From assembly GCA_045586925.1 (NCBI GenBank), contig JAZNBG010000035.1:1-64000 (forward strand): DNA of 64,000 bases, in the 5' to 3' direction. This document shows positions 44,734 through 53,847 of the stretch, piece by piece (positions within the stretch are counted from its first letter, which is position 1; each line of letters begins with the position of its first letter). Under the pieces are notes generated by a model. The model was not told the DNA's origin. It ran no database searches and was given only the letters and a program-made list of their open reading frames with translations. The DNA comes from SIG440 sp045586925. Its GTDB lineage: Bacteria > Bacillota > Clostridia > Monoglobales > Monoglobaceae. A program made the position numbers and the translations under genes.

Positions 44734-45030
44734 ATGGCAACGTTTAGAATTAACTATTCAAGAGTTATTTCGCAAGCTAACTCTATGAATAATTTAAGTG
44801 GCGATCTTTCTTCTGAAATACGTAGGTTAGAAAATATGTTAAGCGAAGCTCGAAGTAATTGGAAAGGTCCAGCATCAGAAACATTTCAAAGACAATTAAG
44901 TAATTTAATAGGAGATATGAAGAACACAAAAAGTAAAATGTCAAGTGTTTCAAGTACAATTAAGAGTGTCGCAAGAAGGATACAAGCAGAAGATGAGCGA
45001 GCTGCTGAAAGAGCAAAAAAACTGAAATAA
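44734..45030 (+). CDS. WXG100 protein 1
   Basis: A 98-residue helical hairpin with the turn motif Trp-Lys-Gly (ARSNWKGPASETF, near 47). There is no C-terminal Tyr-x-x-x-Asp/Glu export motif; the end is Lys/Arg-rich (AAERAKKLK). In such pairs the partner without a signal rides with the one that has it. It may therefore form a heterodimer with one of the two WXG100 proteins downstream. Confidence 0.88.
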   Translation: MATFRINYSRVISQANSMNNLSGDLSSEIRRLENMLSEARSNWKGPASETFQRQLSNLIGDMKNTKSKMSSVSSTIKSVARRIQAEDERAAERAKKLK

Positions 45031-45048
45031 GAATTTGGAGGTGGAAAT

Positions 45049-45159
45049 ATGGAAGCTGCGGCTGCAACACCGATTAATTCAGTAGCAAGTACAGTGGTAC
45101 CTATAGCGGTTGCTGTGCTTGTTGGAGTGGCAATTTTCGCTTTTTTAAGGCGAAAGTAA
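45049..45159 (+). CDS. 36-residue single-helix membrane protein in the type VII cluster
   Basis: A small ORF with RBS GGAGGTGG. The peptide has an Ala/Thr-rich start (MEAAAATPINSVAS), one strongly hydrophobic helix (about 15-32) and a basic end (FLRRK), giving an N-out topology. It lies 18 bp after WXG100 protein 1 and 66 bp before WXG100 protein 2. It is not a known type VII core part. It might be a pilin-like or structural membrane subunit, or a small regulator. Confidence 0.65.
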   Translation: MEAAAATPINSVASTVVPIAVAVLVGVAIFAFLRRK

Positions 45160-45225
45160 AGATTAACTTAGGGTTATAAAATAATTATTATAACAAAATT
45201 ATTTTTCGAAAGGAGCAAATTTATT

Positions 45226-45537
45226 ATGGCAAACGCATGGTCAGTAACCACAGAAAGACTTACATCTTCTGCAAACATTTTGGAGGAAAAAGTCGCAACG
45301 TACAATTCAGAATGGGGCAAACTTTACACAGAGGTTCAGAATTTAAAATCCTCACAGTGGCAGGGTATCGCAAGTGATGCATTCAACGCAAAACTTGAGT
45401 CCTACAAAAATGATTTTGAAGAATTAGCAAAAGTATTGAACAGCTATAAAGATTTCTTGAAATCAGCAGCAGAAAGATATGAGAAAACAGAAGAAGCAGT
45501 AAAAGATGCAGCTGGAAATCTTAATGCCGGAATATAA
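45226..45537 (+). CDS. WXG100 protein 2 (EsxA-like)
   Basis: A 103-residue helical hairpin with the turn motif Trp-Gln-Gly (SSQWQGIASDAF, near 46) and a C-terminal Tyr-x-x-x-Glu export motif (RYEKTEEA, near 85). It is a typical secreted substrate and probable structural partner of the EssC motor. It has its own strong RBS (GAAAGGAG) after a 66-bp gap, so it may be made in large amounts. Confidence 0.92.
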   Translation: MANAWSVTTERLTSSANILEEKVATYNSEWGKLYTEVQNLKSSQWQGIASDAFNAKLESYKNDFEELAKVLNSYKDFLKSAAERYEKTEEAVKDAAGNLNAGI

Positions 45538-45561
45538 ATAAAATTTTAGGAGGATTTTAAA

Positions 45562-45861
45562 ATGGCTACAATTAAAGTTGATTCAACAGTAATGAGAGAC
45601 AAAGCAGGCACATTTAAGAATGTTGCTAACACAATAAAAAATTTAACAGATGAAATGACTCAGGAGATAGAAAGTTTACGTTCAGCATGGGAAGGCGAAT
45701 CCGCTGAAGCAACTGTATCAAAATTTAAAAGTTTAGCTTCAACATTTGAAGAAAAGTTCAATACAATTAACCAGTATGCATCTTTCCTTGAGGAAGCAGC
45801 TAATGCTTATGACGATGCAGAAAAGGCTGTCGCTCAGGGAGCAGAAGGCACACAGGCTTAA
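45562..45861 (+). CDS. WXG100 protein 3 (EsxA-like)
   Basis: A 99-residue helical hairpin with Trp-Glu-Gly (RSAWEGESAEAT, near 43) and a C-terminal Tyr-Asp-Asp-Ala-Glu export motif (near 83). It lies 24 bp after WXG100 protein 2. The pair may form a heterodimer or be alternative substrates. It is followed by a 15-bp hairpin at 45878-45922. Confidence 0.92.
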   Translation: MATIKVDSTVMRDKAGTFKNVANTIKNLTDEMTQEIESLRSAWEGESAEATVSKFKSLASTFEEKFNTINQYASFLEEAANAYDDAEKAVAQGAEGTQA

Positions 45862-45877
45862 TTTGAAGTTTGATAAA

Positions 45878-45922
45878 CACAGAGGCATATAAAATGCATA
45901 TCTGAAATTATATGTCTCTGTG
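45878..45922 (+). other. Intercistronic RNA hairpin
   Basis: Stem CACAGAGGCATATAA / TTATATGTCTCTGTG with no T run. It is more likely to protect the WXG100 mRNA 3' end or weaken readthrough than to be a full terminator. Confidence 0.6.
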
Positions 45923-45947
45923 AAGTTTGAATTAAGGAGGTGTAAAG

Positions 45948-47207
45948 GTGCCTTACATAAAAGTTGACACAAGGAGATTATCCAACTTTGGAAATGTTGC
46001 ATCTTCTACAAGAGGTAGAGTTGGTAATATAAAATCTTCATTTTCCTCTATTGGGAGTTCTCTTGATTGGGATGTAAAGGCTTGTTCTGGTATCAATAGG
46101 ACAATAAGCCAAATTAACAACGAACTTTCAGCAGAGATGTCGAGTTTAAGGAGAATTGAAACTTTTTTTGATTTGGCAGTTAGGAAATATAATGACGCCG
46201 AAAAATCCAAAGAAAAACTATCAAAAATTCCTCAAACGAGAAGGGTAGCTACTCTTGGTCCAGGAGGTAGAATGAATAATACAACTAAAAATGTTGCATT
46301 ATTATCTGTTTATAAAAATAACAAAGCCAGTATAACATCCCAGGTAAAAGTGAAAGAAAATTCCGAATGGACAAAACTTCTCAAGAAAATAGCAAAAAAA
46401 GCAGGTTTCGCTGGCTCCATTTACGGAATTTTAAGTGGAGAATCTGAAACCATTCAACATATAAAAGATGGAGAATATGCAAAAGCGATGCAGAGCTTTG
46501 CTGGAGTGGCGAAAGGTGTAATTAAAACTGTTCCAAAGATATTTGATAAATATGGAAAGATGAAAAAAGCATCCCATTTATTGACCCCTATGCAGAAATT
46601 AAAAAATTGGGGGAAATCAATAGTTGGATTAGATGATATGATAAAAGCACCTTCAAAAGCTTCAAAAGTAACATCAAGAATCTATAATAATATGCAAAAG
46701 TTAGATATAAAAAAACTTGGCAAGGTTACGAAGTGTGATGTTATTATAAGTAGCATTGTAAGTATTATTGGTAATGCCTCTGAATATATGGAAGGCAAGA
46801 TAAGCGCTGCGAGAGCGGCAGCTGAAACCATTGGAGAAACTGTAATAGAAATTGGAAAAACCGCACTACTGTATAAAGTAGTTGGTGTTGCTGCAACTGC
46901 TGTAGCAAGTGCTGCAGGCATAGCTGCTGTTCCTGCAATTGCAGTAGCCGGTGCTGTAGTTGTGATTAGTTGGGGCATTGATAAGTTGACAGAAAAACTA
47001 ACAGGAAAAAATTTCACTGAATGGTTATCTGATGGAATAATTGATGTTGCTTCATACGTCGGCAAGTCAGTGAAACAGGTTGCAAATACTGTAGTTCCAG
47101 CAATTCGTAATACCTGTACCAATGTTATAAACAAGGCTGGTGAATTCTTCGGAAACGTAAAAAATGGCGTGAATAATTTCTTTGGAAAATTAAGATTTGC
47201 ATTTTAA
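45948..47207 (+). CDS. Candidate type VII effector: WXG/LXG-like N-terminus with hydrophobic Gly/Ala C-terminus
   Basis: A 419-residue protein, GTG start with GGAGGTG. The first 95 residues are helical with a central SLDWDVKACSG turn and end RKYNDAEKS, which includes a Tyr-x-x-x-Glu-like motif, so they resemble a WXG100 module. A basic middle region follows. Residues about 300-350 form a long Ala/Val/Gly-rich helix pair (VVGVAATAVASAAGIAAV), then an amphipathic end. No enzyme motif is visible. A membrane-disrupting toxin, like glycine-zipper LXG effectors, is one possibility; a structural role is another. A DUF4176 partner follows. Confidence 0.6.
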   Translation: MPYIKVDTRRLSNFGNVASSTRGRVGNIKSSFSSIGSSLDWDVKACSGINRTISQINNELSAEMSSLRRIETFFDLAVRKYNDAEKSKEKLSKIPQTRRVATLGPGGRMNNTTKNVALLSVYKNNKASITSQVKVKENSEWTKLLKKIAKKAGFAGSIYGILSGESETIQHIKDGEYAKAMQSFAGVAKGVIKTVPKIFDKYGKMKKASHLLTPMQKLKNWGKSIVGLDDMIKAPSKASKVTSRIYNNMQKLDIKKLGKVTKCDVIISSIVSIIGNASEYMEGKISAARAAAETIGETVIEIGKTALLYKVVGVAATAVASAAGIAAVPAIAVAGAVVVISWGIDKLTEKLTGKNFTEWLSDGIIDVASYVGKSVKQVANTVVPAIRNTCTNVINKAGEFFGNVKNGVNNFFGKLRFAF

Positions 47208-47225
47208 AAAAAGGAGTGAATTTAA

Positions 47226-47495
47226 ATGATTAAAGATTTATTGCCGGTTGGTAGTGTAGTTTTACTTAAAGGTGGCATAAAAAAGTTAGTTATTATGGGG
47301 ATTAAGCAGGCTAACGCTGAAGAACCTGATGTTGAATATGACTATGCAGGAGTAATGTATCCAGAAGGATATTTGGGAAATGATACCCTTTACCTTTTTA
47401 ACCACGCTGATATAAATGATATTATTTTTACTGGATATACCAATCCTGAACGTGATGAGTTTTTATTAGAAGTAGAAAAATTATACAATGATTAA
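47226..47495 (+). CDS. DUF4176-like type VII partner protein
   Basis: An 89-residue protein opening LLPVGSVVLLKGGIKKLVIMG and containing YPEGYLGNDTLYLFNHADI. This is the pattern of DUF4176 proteins found next to LXG toxins, some of which act as targeting chaperones for type VII substrates. It directly follows the candidate effector (18 bp) and overlaps the phosphatase gene by 8 bp. RBS AAAGGAG. Confidence 0.8.
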   Translation: MIKDLLPVGSVVLLKGGIKKLVIMGIKQANAEEPDVEYDYAGVMYPEGYLGNDTLYLFNHADINDIIFTGYTNPERDEFLLEVEKLYND

Positions 47496-48279
47496 TGCAG
47501 TTGCTTTTTCAAATGTTGGGAATATCAGGAGTAACCACGAAGACAATTATTTACTTGGCGTTGGCAACCACATTGACGAAGTGATACAGAGGCAAATGAG
47601 AAATAATCTCTACATGCAGAAATCCACCTATACGGGTGATGCAGGTGTATTTGCAGTTTGTGATGGTATGGGTGGACATGCTTCTGGAGAGGTTGCAAGT
47701 TATGCAGCTATTTGCTGGTTAAACAATAAAGCTAATTTATTGCTGAATTCTCAACCTACAGAAATAATCAGTTGCATAACAGAATTGAATTCACATATAT
47801 GTAATGAAGCTGATAAATCCTCATGTTGTAACAACATGGGAAGTACTTTAAGTGCAATGATAATCAATGGCAGAAGTATTCATACCATTAATGCCGGAGA
47901 TAGCCGTATATATTCCTTTAAAAATGATAAATTATCACAGATAACTACAGACCACACTGAGGGACAGCGATTATTGGACCTTGGATTACTTACAATGAAT
48001 GAGTTGCCAGAATTTTCGTCACGAAAATCGTTATATAAGTACTTGGGACGAAAGGGAGAATTGATAGCTGATGTAGTAGATATTAGTGGTAGTGATGGGT
48101 TGTATATGATCTGCAGTGACGGCCTTACGGATGCACTTAATGATTGCGAAATTGAGGGAATATTTTTAAAACGTGATTCAATTTCGGATATCGGACAAGA
48201 GCTAATGGATTCTGCTTTAGCGAAAGGAAATTTATGTGCTGATAATGTGACGTTATTATTAGTTGAAATATCTTACTGA
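47488..48279 (+). CDS. PP2C-family protein serine/threonine phosphatase
   Basis: A 263-residue phosphatase with the metal-binding motifs intact: NHEDNYLLG, VCDGMGGHASGEVAS, NAGDSRIYS, CSDGLTDAL and DNVTLLL. It should reverse phosphorylation by the two kinases that follow. There is no membrane segment. The gene overlaps the DUF4176 gene by 8 bp and is directly followed by kinase 1. Confidence 0.93.
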   Translation: MINAVAFSNVGNIRSNHEDNYLLGVGNHIDEVIQRQMRNNLYMQKSTYTGDAGVFAVCDGMGGHASGEVASYAAICWLNNKANLLLNSQPTEIISCITELNSHICNEADKSSCCNNMGSTLSAMIINGRSIHTINAGDSRIYSFKNDKLSQITTDHTEGQRLLDLGLLTMNELPEFSSRKSLYKYLGRKGELIADVVDISGSDGLYMICSDGLTDALNDCEIEGIFLKRDSISDIGQELMDSALAKGNLCADNVTLLLVEISY

Positions 48280-48296
48280 TGAAAGAAGGGATAAAT

Positions 48297-50069
48297 TTGA
48301 TAGGAAAAACCATTTTAGGTTATACCATTGAGGAAGAAATTGGTTCGGGTGGTTTTGGAACAGTTTATAAGGCTTATAAAAGGGACGAATCCGGAACATT
48401 TATTAGAGCAATTAAACATATATCCCTTCCTACAAAAAAACAATACAACGATGTACTAAATTCAATGGGTGGAGATTATGCTAAGGCAGATAACTATTTC
48501 AATGATATATTGAACGATCTCGTCAGCGAAATAAAGATATTATATAATCTTACAGAGCAAGGAGTTCTAAACGTTGTAAGATATACTGATCACCACATTG
48601 AGAAACAACAGAACCCTATCAAATATGATATATACCTTTCTATGGAATATCTAACACCATTTGACGAATATATCCAAACAAGCAAACTTGCGGTTAGGGA
48701 TGTTATAAAATTAGGAAAGGATATTTCAGCTGCACTTATCGCTTGCCATAAGAATACCATTATGCATCGAGATATTAAAGATGAAAACATCTTTGTATCT
48801 AACGATGGCACATATAAATTAGGAGATTTTGGGGTTTCAAAAAAAATGCAAGACAGCTCAAGGGCTGAAAGTATGAAAGGTACACCTAATTATATCGCAC
48901 CTGAAGTGTATTTAGGAAAAGGCAAATATGATTGCACTGTCGATATATACTCATTGGGGATTGTATTATACAAGCTTCTCAACTATAATCGTAATCCGTT
49001 TTTGCCTGAATATCCGTTGGAATACAATAGTGTAGATGAAGATAAAGCTTTTGAAATGCGTATGAAAGGAGATACGCCTCCTGCTCCGCTTAATGCAAAC
49101 AATAAACTTGGCGAAGTAATTTTGAAAGCTATAAGCATTAGAGAAAATCGCTATAACGATGCAGCCGAGCTATATGAATGCTTAAATGAAATCGAAAAAA
49201 GCTTAACAAACGAGGAACTTAATAAGGTTGTTATATCTCCAATAAAGAATATTGTTGATAAAAAGCCTGAACCTACACCACAGATTCAGAGTGACAAAAA
49301 TTTAAAAGAAACTATTGGTGAAGATTATAATGTAACCAATCAGGAAGAAAAAGAGACAGGAAATGGCGCTCTTTTTGAAACTCATGGAGATGATTATACT
49401 CCTCCGGTAATAAAAAGAGAAGAGTCCCAAACAGAATCTATAGTAACAAAGGACGAAGAAGCAGAAGATTGCATAGAAGATGTTGAACAGGAAAAGCCAT
49501 TAGTGAAAACAAAAACAAGAAAGAAAACTTTGCTATATGTCGGCATGGTTTTGGCTGTATTTGTAGCATTGCTTGGATTTAAAATAGCAAACAATATAAT
49601 GTCAAAAGATAATTGGACCGGATTTAGTCATGTATATAATGTTACTGCTGAAGGAAAATATGCAGACGGAAAAAGCGAAGATGAAACAGGAGAAAAATTT
49701 GAAATAGATTCAGAGACAATTAAAATGGCTTTGGAAGATAATATTCCTAAAAAATTGCCATTAGATCAAGAATATAACTTTGAATTTACAATATATTCAC
49801 CTGATATGCCAGAGAGCATAATGGTTTTAGCCGGTAAAGGTGGCGGATATGTTAATTTCGAATATATATCTTGTGCAGAGGAAACAAGCAAGGCATATAT
49901 AAAATTTCCGTGGGAGTTTCAAAGTAACCTTAATGGAGAAACTCTGTATTCCCCAGGAGAGAAAATTAGATTTAGAATTGTGGTAGAATACAGAACGAAA
50001 AACGATGATGGTTCTACTCGTTATGAGAAAATCTATCTTGATAAAACAGCTTTAACATTAACAAAATAA
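48297..50069 (+). CDS. Hanks-type Ser/Thr protein kinase 1, membrane-anchored
   Basis: A 590-residue kinase. The kinase domain (about 1-295) has GSGGFGTVYKA, the Lys in RAIKHI, HRDIKDENIF, DFGVSKK and APEVY, all needed for activity. A long linker carries KETIGEDYNVT and LFETHGDDYTPP. One membrane helix (about 411-433) is followed by a 155-residue outer domain without PASTA repeats. I prefer TTG 48297 over ATG 48279 because kinase 2 starts at an identically placed TTG after the same AGAAGGGATAAA. Confidence 0.9.
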   Translation: MIGKTILGYTIEEEIGSGGFGTVYKAYKRDESGTFIRAIKHISLPTKKQYNDVLNSMGGDYAKADNYFNDILNDLVSEIKILYNLTEQGVLNVVRYTDHHIEKQQNPIKYDIYLSMEYLTPFDEYIQTSKLAVRDVIKLGKDISAALIACHKNTIMHRDIKDENIFVSNDGTYKLGDFGVSKKMQDSSRAESMKGTPNYIAPEVYLGKGKYDCTVDIYSLGIVLYKLLNYNRNPFLPEYPLEYNSVDEDKAFEMRMKGDTPPAPLNANNKLGEVILKAISIRENRYNDAAELYECLNEIEKSLTNEELNKVVISPIKNIVDKKPEPTPQIQSDKNLKETIGEDYNVTNQEEKETGNGALFETHGDDYTPPVIKREESQTESIVTKDEEAEDCIEDVEQEKPLVKTKTRKKTLLYVGMVLAVFVALLGFKIANNIMSKDNWTGFSHVYNVTAEGKYADGKSEDETGEKFEIDSETIKMALEDNIPKKLPLDQEYNFEFTIYSPDMPESIMVLAGKGGGYVNFEYISCAEETSKAYIKFPWEFQSNLNGETLYSPGEKIRFRIVVEYRTKNDDGSTRYEKIYLDKTALTLTK

Positions 50070-50114
50070 AAGCAATATGTTGATAATTTTGAAATTAAGA
50101 AAGAAGGGATAAAG

Positions 50115-52001
50115 TTGATAGGACAAACAATTTTGGGATATACAATCGAAGAAGAAATAGGTTCAGGTGGCTTTGGCACAGTATATAAAGCGAGAAAAAG
50201 TAACCAATCAGGAACTTATGTGCGTGCAATTAAACATATATCCCTTCCTACAAAAAAACAATACAATGATGTTTTGAACTCAATGGGTGGAGATTATTCG
50301 AAGGCGGACGATTATTTTTCGGATATCCTAAAAGATATTGTTGGAGAAATTCAAATATTAAATAACCTTACTGAACAAGGTGTTCGTAACGTTGTTTGGT
50401 ATTATGAAAATCAAATAGATGAGTGCCAATCTCCACTAAGGTATGACATATATATTTTAATGGAATATCTAACCCCGTTTGATGAATACATACAAGTAAA
50501 TGAATTTACGGTGAGAGATGTAATAAAACTAGGTAAAGATATTGCAACAGCACTTGTTGCTTGTCATAAAAATAATGTTATACATCGTGATATTAAAGAT
50601 GAAAATATATTTGTTGCAAACGACGGAACATATAAATTAGGTGATTTTGGAGTATCAAAGAAACTTCAAGACCGTTCCCGGGCTGAAAGTATGAAAGGTA
50701 CACCAAATTACATTGCACCAGAGGTATATTTGGGTAGAGGAACCTACGATAATACTGTAGATATATATTCACTTGGGATAGTGTTATATAAATTACTTAA
50801 TTATAATCGTAATCCATTTATGCCTAAATATCCTGAACCATTCAACAGCAATGATGAAGATGTTGCCTTTGAAAACAGAATGAAGGAATTAACACCAGAA
50901 CTTCCTCAAAATGCTGAAAACAGTCTTGGTAACATCATTTTGAAGGCTATTGGAAAGCGTGATGAACGTTATGATTCAGCAACAGATTTTTTAGATATTC
51001 TTATGGAAACTGAAAAAAGCTTAACAAACGAGGAATTGAACAAGGTTATAATCACACCTGTAGCAAACGATAAACAGCAAACAGCAGGAACAGTGAATAA
51101 AGAAAGTAATATTCCTCTGAAAGAAACAATTGGTGAGAATTATGAGGTTACGTCAAATGTTGTTAAGGGACAAGGAAATGGGAATCTTTTTGAAACTCAA
51201 GGCGAAAAATATGTTCCACCAGTATTGCCGGATGAGCCAAAAAGGATAATTCATGAAGCAAAAGCGGAGCCTCCTAAAATAGAAACACCCAAAGAAGAAA
51301 AATATGAATATGATTATGCTCCAAAAGGTCCTCGTACTGCACCACCAGAAGAACCGCATGTTGAACCTATTCAAAAAGGAAGTTTTGATTGGTTATTATA
51401 TGCTACACCTTTTGTGATTTTATTGGTATATATCGTATTGTTTTTCGTGTTACTACCAAAAGCTTATGATAACACAGTATCATTTATAGATTGGGCAATT
51501 AAAAATCCGCAGGATTTGCTTGAAGCGATGAAATCGTCTGATAATGTATTGCCGCCAATATATAAGGTTATTTTCCTTAAATTATTAAATATAGCGTTGT
51601 TTTCAGGGTTGGTTATATCGTTATATTTCATCGGAAGAAAACTTCATTTTTCTAAACCAAATTATGCATCCAATGCAACATTGATAGACAAAGAAGCTTA
51701 CTATTTGTCCTTGGAAATATACGAAGAATTAAAGGCTGAATCTATACCCAATACGTCAGATATTATATCTTCTGTAAAAGTAGTACATGACAGATTGAAA
51801 AATGATAGCTCTTTTGGTATAGGAAATCAAAGTGTGATTCGTTGCGAACAGGAAATTGAGTCACTATTAAGAGTTGTTCAGTCAAATATTGCAGGTTTGA
51901 AAAATGATAGTACATTTTCTGGCTCAAAACAGACTATACTAACTTCCTGCAACAGAATAATGGCAAAAATCAAAATGAGAACAGAGTTAAAAAAGAGATA
52001 A
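50115..52001 (+). CDS. Hanks-type Ser/Thr protein kinase 2, membrane-anchored
   Basis: A 628-residue paralogue of kinase 1; the kinase domains are nearly alike (HRDIKDENIF, DFGVSKK, APEVY). The linker repeats the same motifs in slightly changed form (KETIGENYEVT; LFETQGEKYVPP). Here two membrane helices (about 425-447 and 482-508) return the C-terminus to the cytoplasm, where a helical region with a repeated LKNDS(S/T)F(G/S)G unit (about 565 and 605) ends the protein. The different ends suggest the two kinases read different inputs. TTG start after GAAGGGATAAAG. Confidence 0.9.
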   Translation: MIGQTILGYTIEEEIGSGGFGTVYKARKSNQSGTYVRAIKHISLPTKKQYNDVLNSMGGDYSKADDYFSDILKDIVGEIQILNNLTEQGVRNVVWYYENQIDECQSPLRYDIYILMEYLTPFDEYIQVNEFTVRDVIKLGKDIATALVACHKNNVIHRDIKDENIFVANDGTYKLGDFGVSKKLQDRSRAESMKGTPNYIAPEVYLGRGTYDNTVDIYSLGIVLYKLLNYNRNPFMPKYPEPFNSNDEDVAFENRMKELTPELPQNAENSLGNIILKAIGKRDERYDSATDFLDILMETEKSLTNEELNKVIITPVANDKQQTAGTVNKESNIPLKETIGENYEVTSNVVKGQGNGNLFETQGEKYVPPVLPDEPKRIIHEAKAEPPKIETPKEEKYEYDYAPKGPRTAPPEEPHVEPIQKGSFDWLLYATPFVILLVYIVLFFVLLPKAYDNTVSFIDWAIKNPQDLLEAMKSSDNVLPPIYKVIFLKLLNIALFSGLVISLYFIGRKLHFSKPNYASNATLIDKEAYYLSLEIYEELKAESIPNTSDIISSVKVVHDRLKNDSSFGIGNQSVIRCEQEIESLLRVVQSNIAGLKNDSTFSGSKQTILTSCNRIMAKIKMRTELKKR

Positions 52002-52018
52002 AAAGGAGCGAATAAATA

Positions 52019-52612
52019 ATGGCACATCAAGTAGTTGAACTGGAATGTCCAGGCTGTGGAAAACCCATAACAACAAGTACAAAACAATGCCCACAATGTT
52101 TTAGGGAGATTGTAATCACCACCTTTAATAGTGTAGCATCTATGTCACCGTTGGATATAAACAAATATGCAAGTGCATATAGAAAAGCTTTAGCTGGAAA
52201 TCCGGATAATAAAGATTTGAACACATCAATAGCATTTTGTTACTTGAAATTAAAACTGTATGATAAAGCGTTACCTTGCTTTGAAAAAGCTATTGAAGAC
52301 AATTTTGATAATTCAGAAACATATTTTTATGCGGCTATATGCCTGCTGAAAGGTAAAAAAGCATTTCTTACTCTTAGAACTGATATTGATAAGATTGAAG
52401 AGTACATACAAGCTGCAATCATGATAGAGCCTAAAGCTATCTATTATTACTTTTGGGCATATATAAGATACGATCATCATTTTAGAAAGGCGTATAATAT
52501 GAGTCCAAATTATAGGGAGTTATTATCACAAGCTACACAAATAGGATTATCACAAACTGATGTACAGGAATTGTATAGTACTTTAGGAATTGACCGTCCT
52601 GCACAGTTATAA
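52019..52612 (+). CDS. Zinc-ribbon / TPR-like protein
   Basis: A 197-residue cytoplasmic protein. A zinc ribbon (CPGCGKPITTSTKQCPQC, residues 10-27) is followed by helical TPR-like repeats (about 50-180; AFCYLKLKLYDKALPCFEKA is a clear TPR unit). TPR units bind proteins, so it may be an adaptor for the kinases or the SPFH scaffold. RBS AAAGGAG, 17 bp after kinase 2. Confidence 0.7.
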   Translation: MAHQVVELECPGCGKPITTSTKQCPQCFREIVITTFNSVASMSPLDINKYASAYRKALAGNPDNKDLNTSIAFCYLKLKLYDKALPCFEKAIEDNFDNSETYFYAAICLLKGKKAFLTLRTDIDKIEEYIQAAIMIEPKAIYYYFWAYIRYDHHFRKAYNMSPNYRELLSQATQIGLSQTDVQELYSTLGIDRPAQL

Positions 52613-52644
52613 AAAGTACAATTTAAGAAGGGAGTTGTTTATTT

Positions 52645-53838
52645 TTGATCTGTAAAAAATGTGGAATACGATTAGAAGAAGATGCATTGTTTTGTGGCAA
52701 TTGCGGAAGCAAAGTAGAACCTGATTCTGCTAAAACCGCGGTTGAGGATTCAAGTCATGAGTTTGTTTACCCAGAGATACCTATGCCTTCAAAAACAACA
52801 ACGGTAAAGAGGAAAAATAACATGTTGATTCCAATAATATCAATTTCTGTTGTTGCTATTGTTCTAATTGTAGCTTTGATATTATTTTTACTACCAAAAT
52901 TTTTGAATACTAGTGAAGATGTGGGCACAGATGTTACAACACAGGATGTTATAACAAAAACAGAAGATTTATCTGATTCCTCTTCAAGTACTGAAAGAAC
53001 AGAAATAGAAGATAGTGAAATCAGAAATATTATAAATCAATATTCAAACTACACCGATTTTGGTATATATGTTCATAATTTAAACAATGATTATGAATAT
53101 GGTTTTAATGATGATTCTGTGTTTTTAGCTTCTGCTATGTGTCAGGTTGTAATATTAGATACCTTATCAAGAACTGTAGAAGATAACAATATAGATATTA
53201 ATCAGGAGGAACTATATTTTAGCTATATACCTAATGGTAAAGAAGCTCCTACGAGCAAAAATGAATCTGACACATATATAAATTTAAAAAAATGCATAGA
53301 AGATGTTGCAGTCTATGGAGATAATAACAAATCTAATCATATCGTCGATTATATTGGACAAGTCAATAATGTTAACAATGGATTTGACGTAATAAACAAT
53401 ATGCTTAGACGTAACGGATATACAGATACACATATTAACAGGAAAACTTTTATTAATCCGGATTATATTGATAATAGCGTACCTGCTAATACGACTACTC
53501 CAAGCGAAATAGCAGATATATTTGAAAATCTAATCAACAACGGCGGATTTGGAAATAAAAATTATATGATGAACATATTCAAATCTGTTGCACTTGATGG
53601 ACAACCTATAGGCTTGAAAAAATGTGTGCCTGCGTATTACGATATTTGCAATGTAAATGCTTTGAACTCGCAATCCACTAACAATGTTGCTATTATTAGC
53701 GATGGTAATACGGAATTAGCTATTGCAATACTATCAACAACCGATGAATCAAAAACTGATGTAGAAAATAACGAAGATCGTGAAATTGTTATAGCAGAAT
53801 TAATGAAATACATATTAGATACACAGTTTGAAAATTAG
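52645..53838 (+). CDS. Zinc-ribbon membrane protein with degenerate beta-lactamase-fold domain
   Basis: A 397-residue protein. A cytoplasmic zinc ribbon (CKKCGIRL...CGNCGSK, 3-25) and one membrane helix (about 59-83) lead to an outer domain (about 130-397) alignable with the next gene's beta-lactamase fold. Its active site has decayed: the Ser-x-x-Lys of the neighbour (SASIIK) reads ASAMCQ here, Ser-Asp-Asn reads Gly-Asp-Asn, and Lys-Thr-Gly is lost. It is probably a binding or sensing pseudoenzyme for cell-wall material. TTG start after AAGGGAG. Confidence 0.7.
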   Translation: MICKKCGIRLEEDALFCGNCGSKVEPDSAKTAVEDSSHEFVYPEIPMPSKTTTVKRKNNMLIPIISISVVAIVLIVALILFLLPKFLNTSEDVGTDVTTQDVITKTEDLSDSSSSTERTEIEDSEIRNIINQYSNYTDFGIYVHNLNNDYEYGFNDDSVFLASAMCQVVILDTLSRTVEDNNIDINQEELYFSYIPNGKEAPTSKNESDTYINLKKCIEDVAVYGDNNKSNHIVDYIGQVNNVNNGFDVINNMLRRNGYTDTHINRKTFINPDYIDNSVPANTTTPSEIADIFENLINNGGFGNKNYMMNIFKSVALDGQPIGLKKCVPAYYDICNVNALNSQSTNNVAIISDGNTELAIAILSTTDESKTDVENNEDREIVIAELMKYILDTQFEN

Positions 53839-53847
53839 AGGTGTGGA

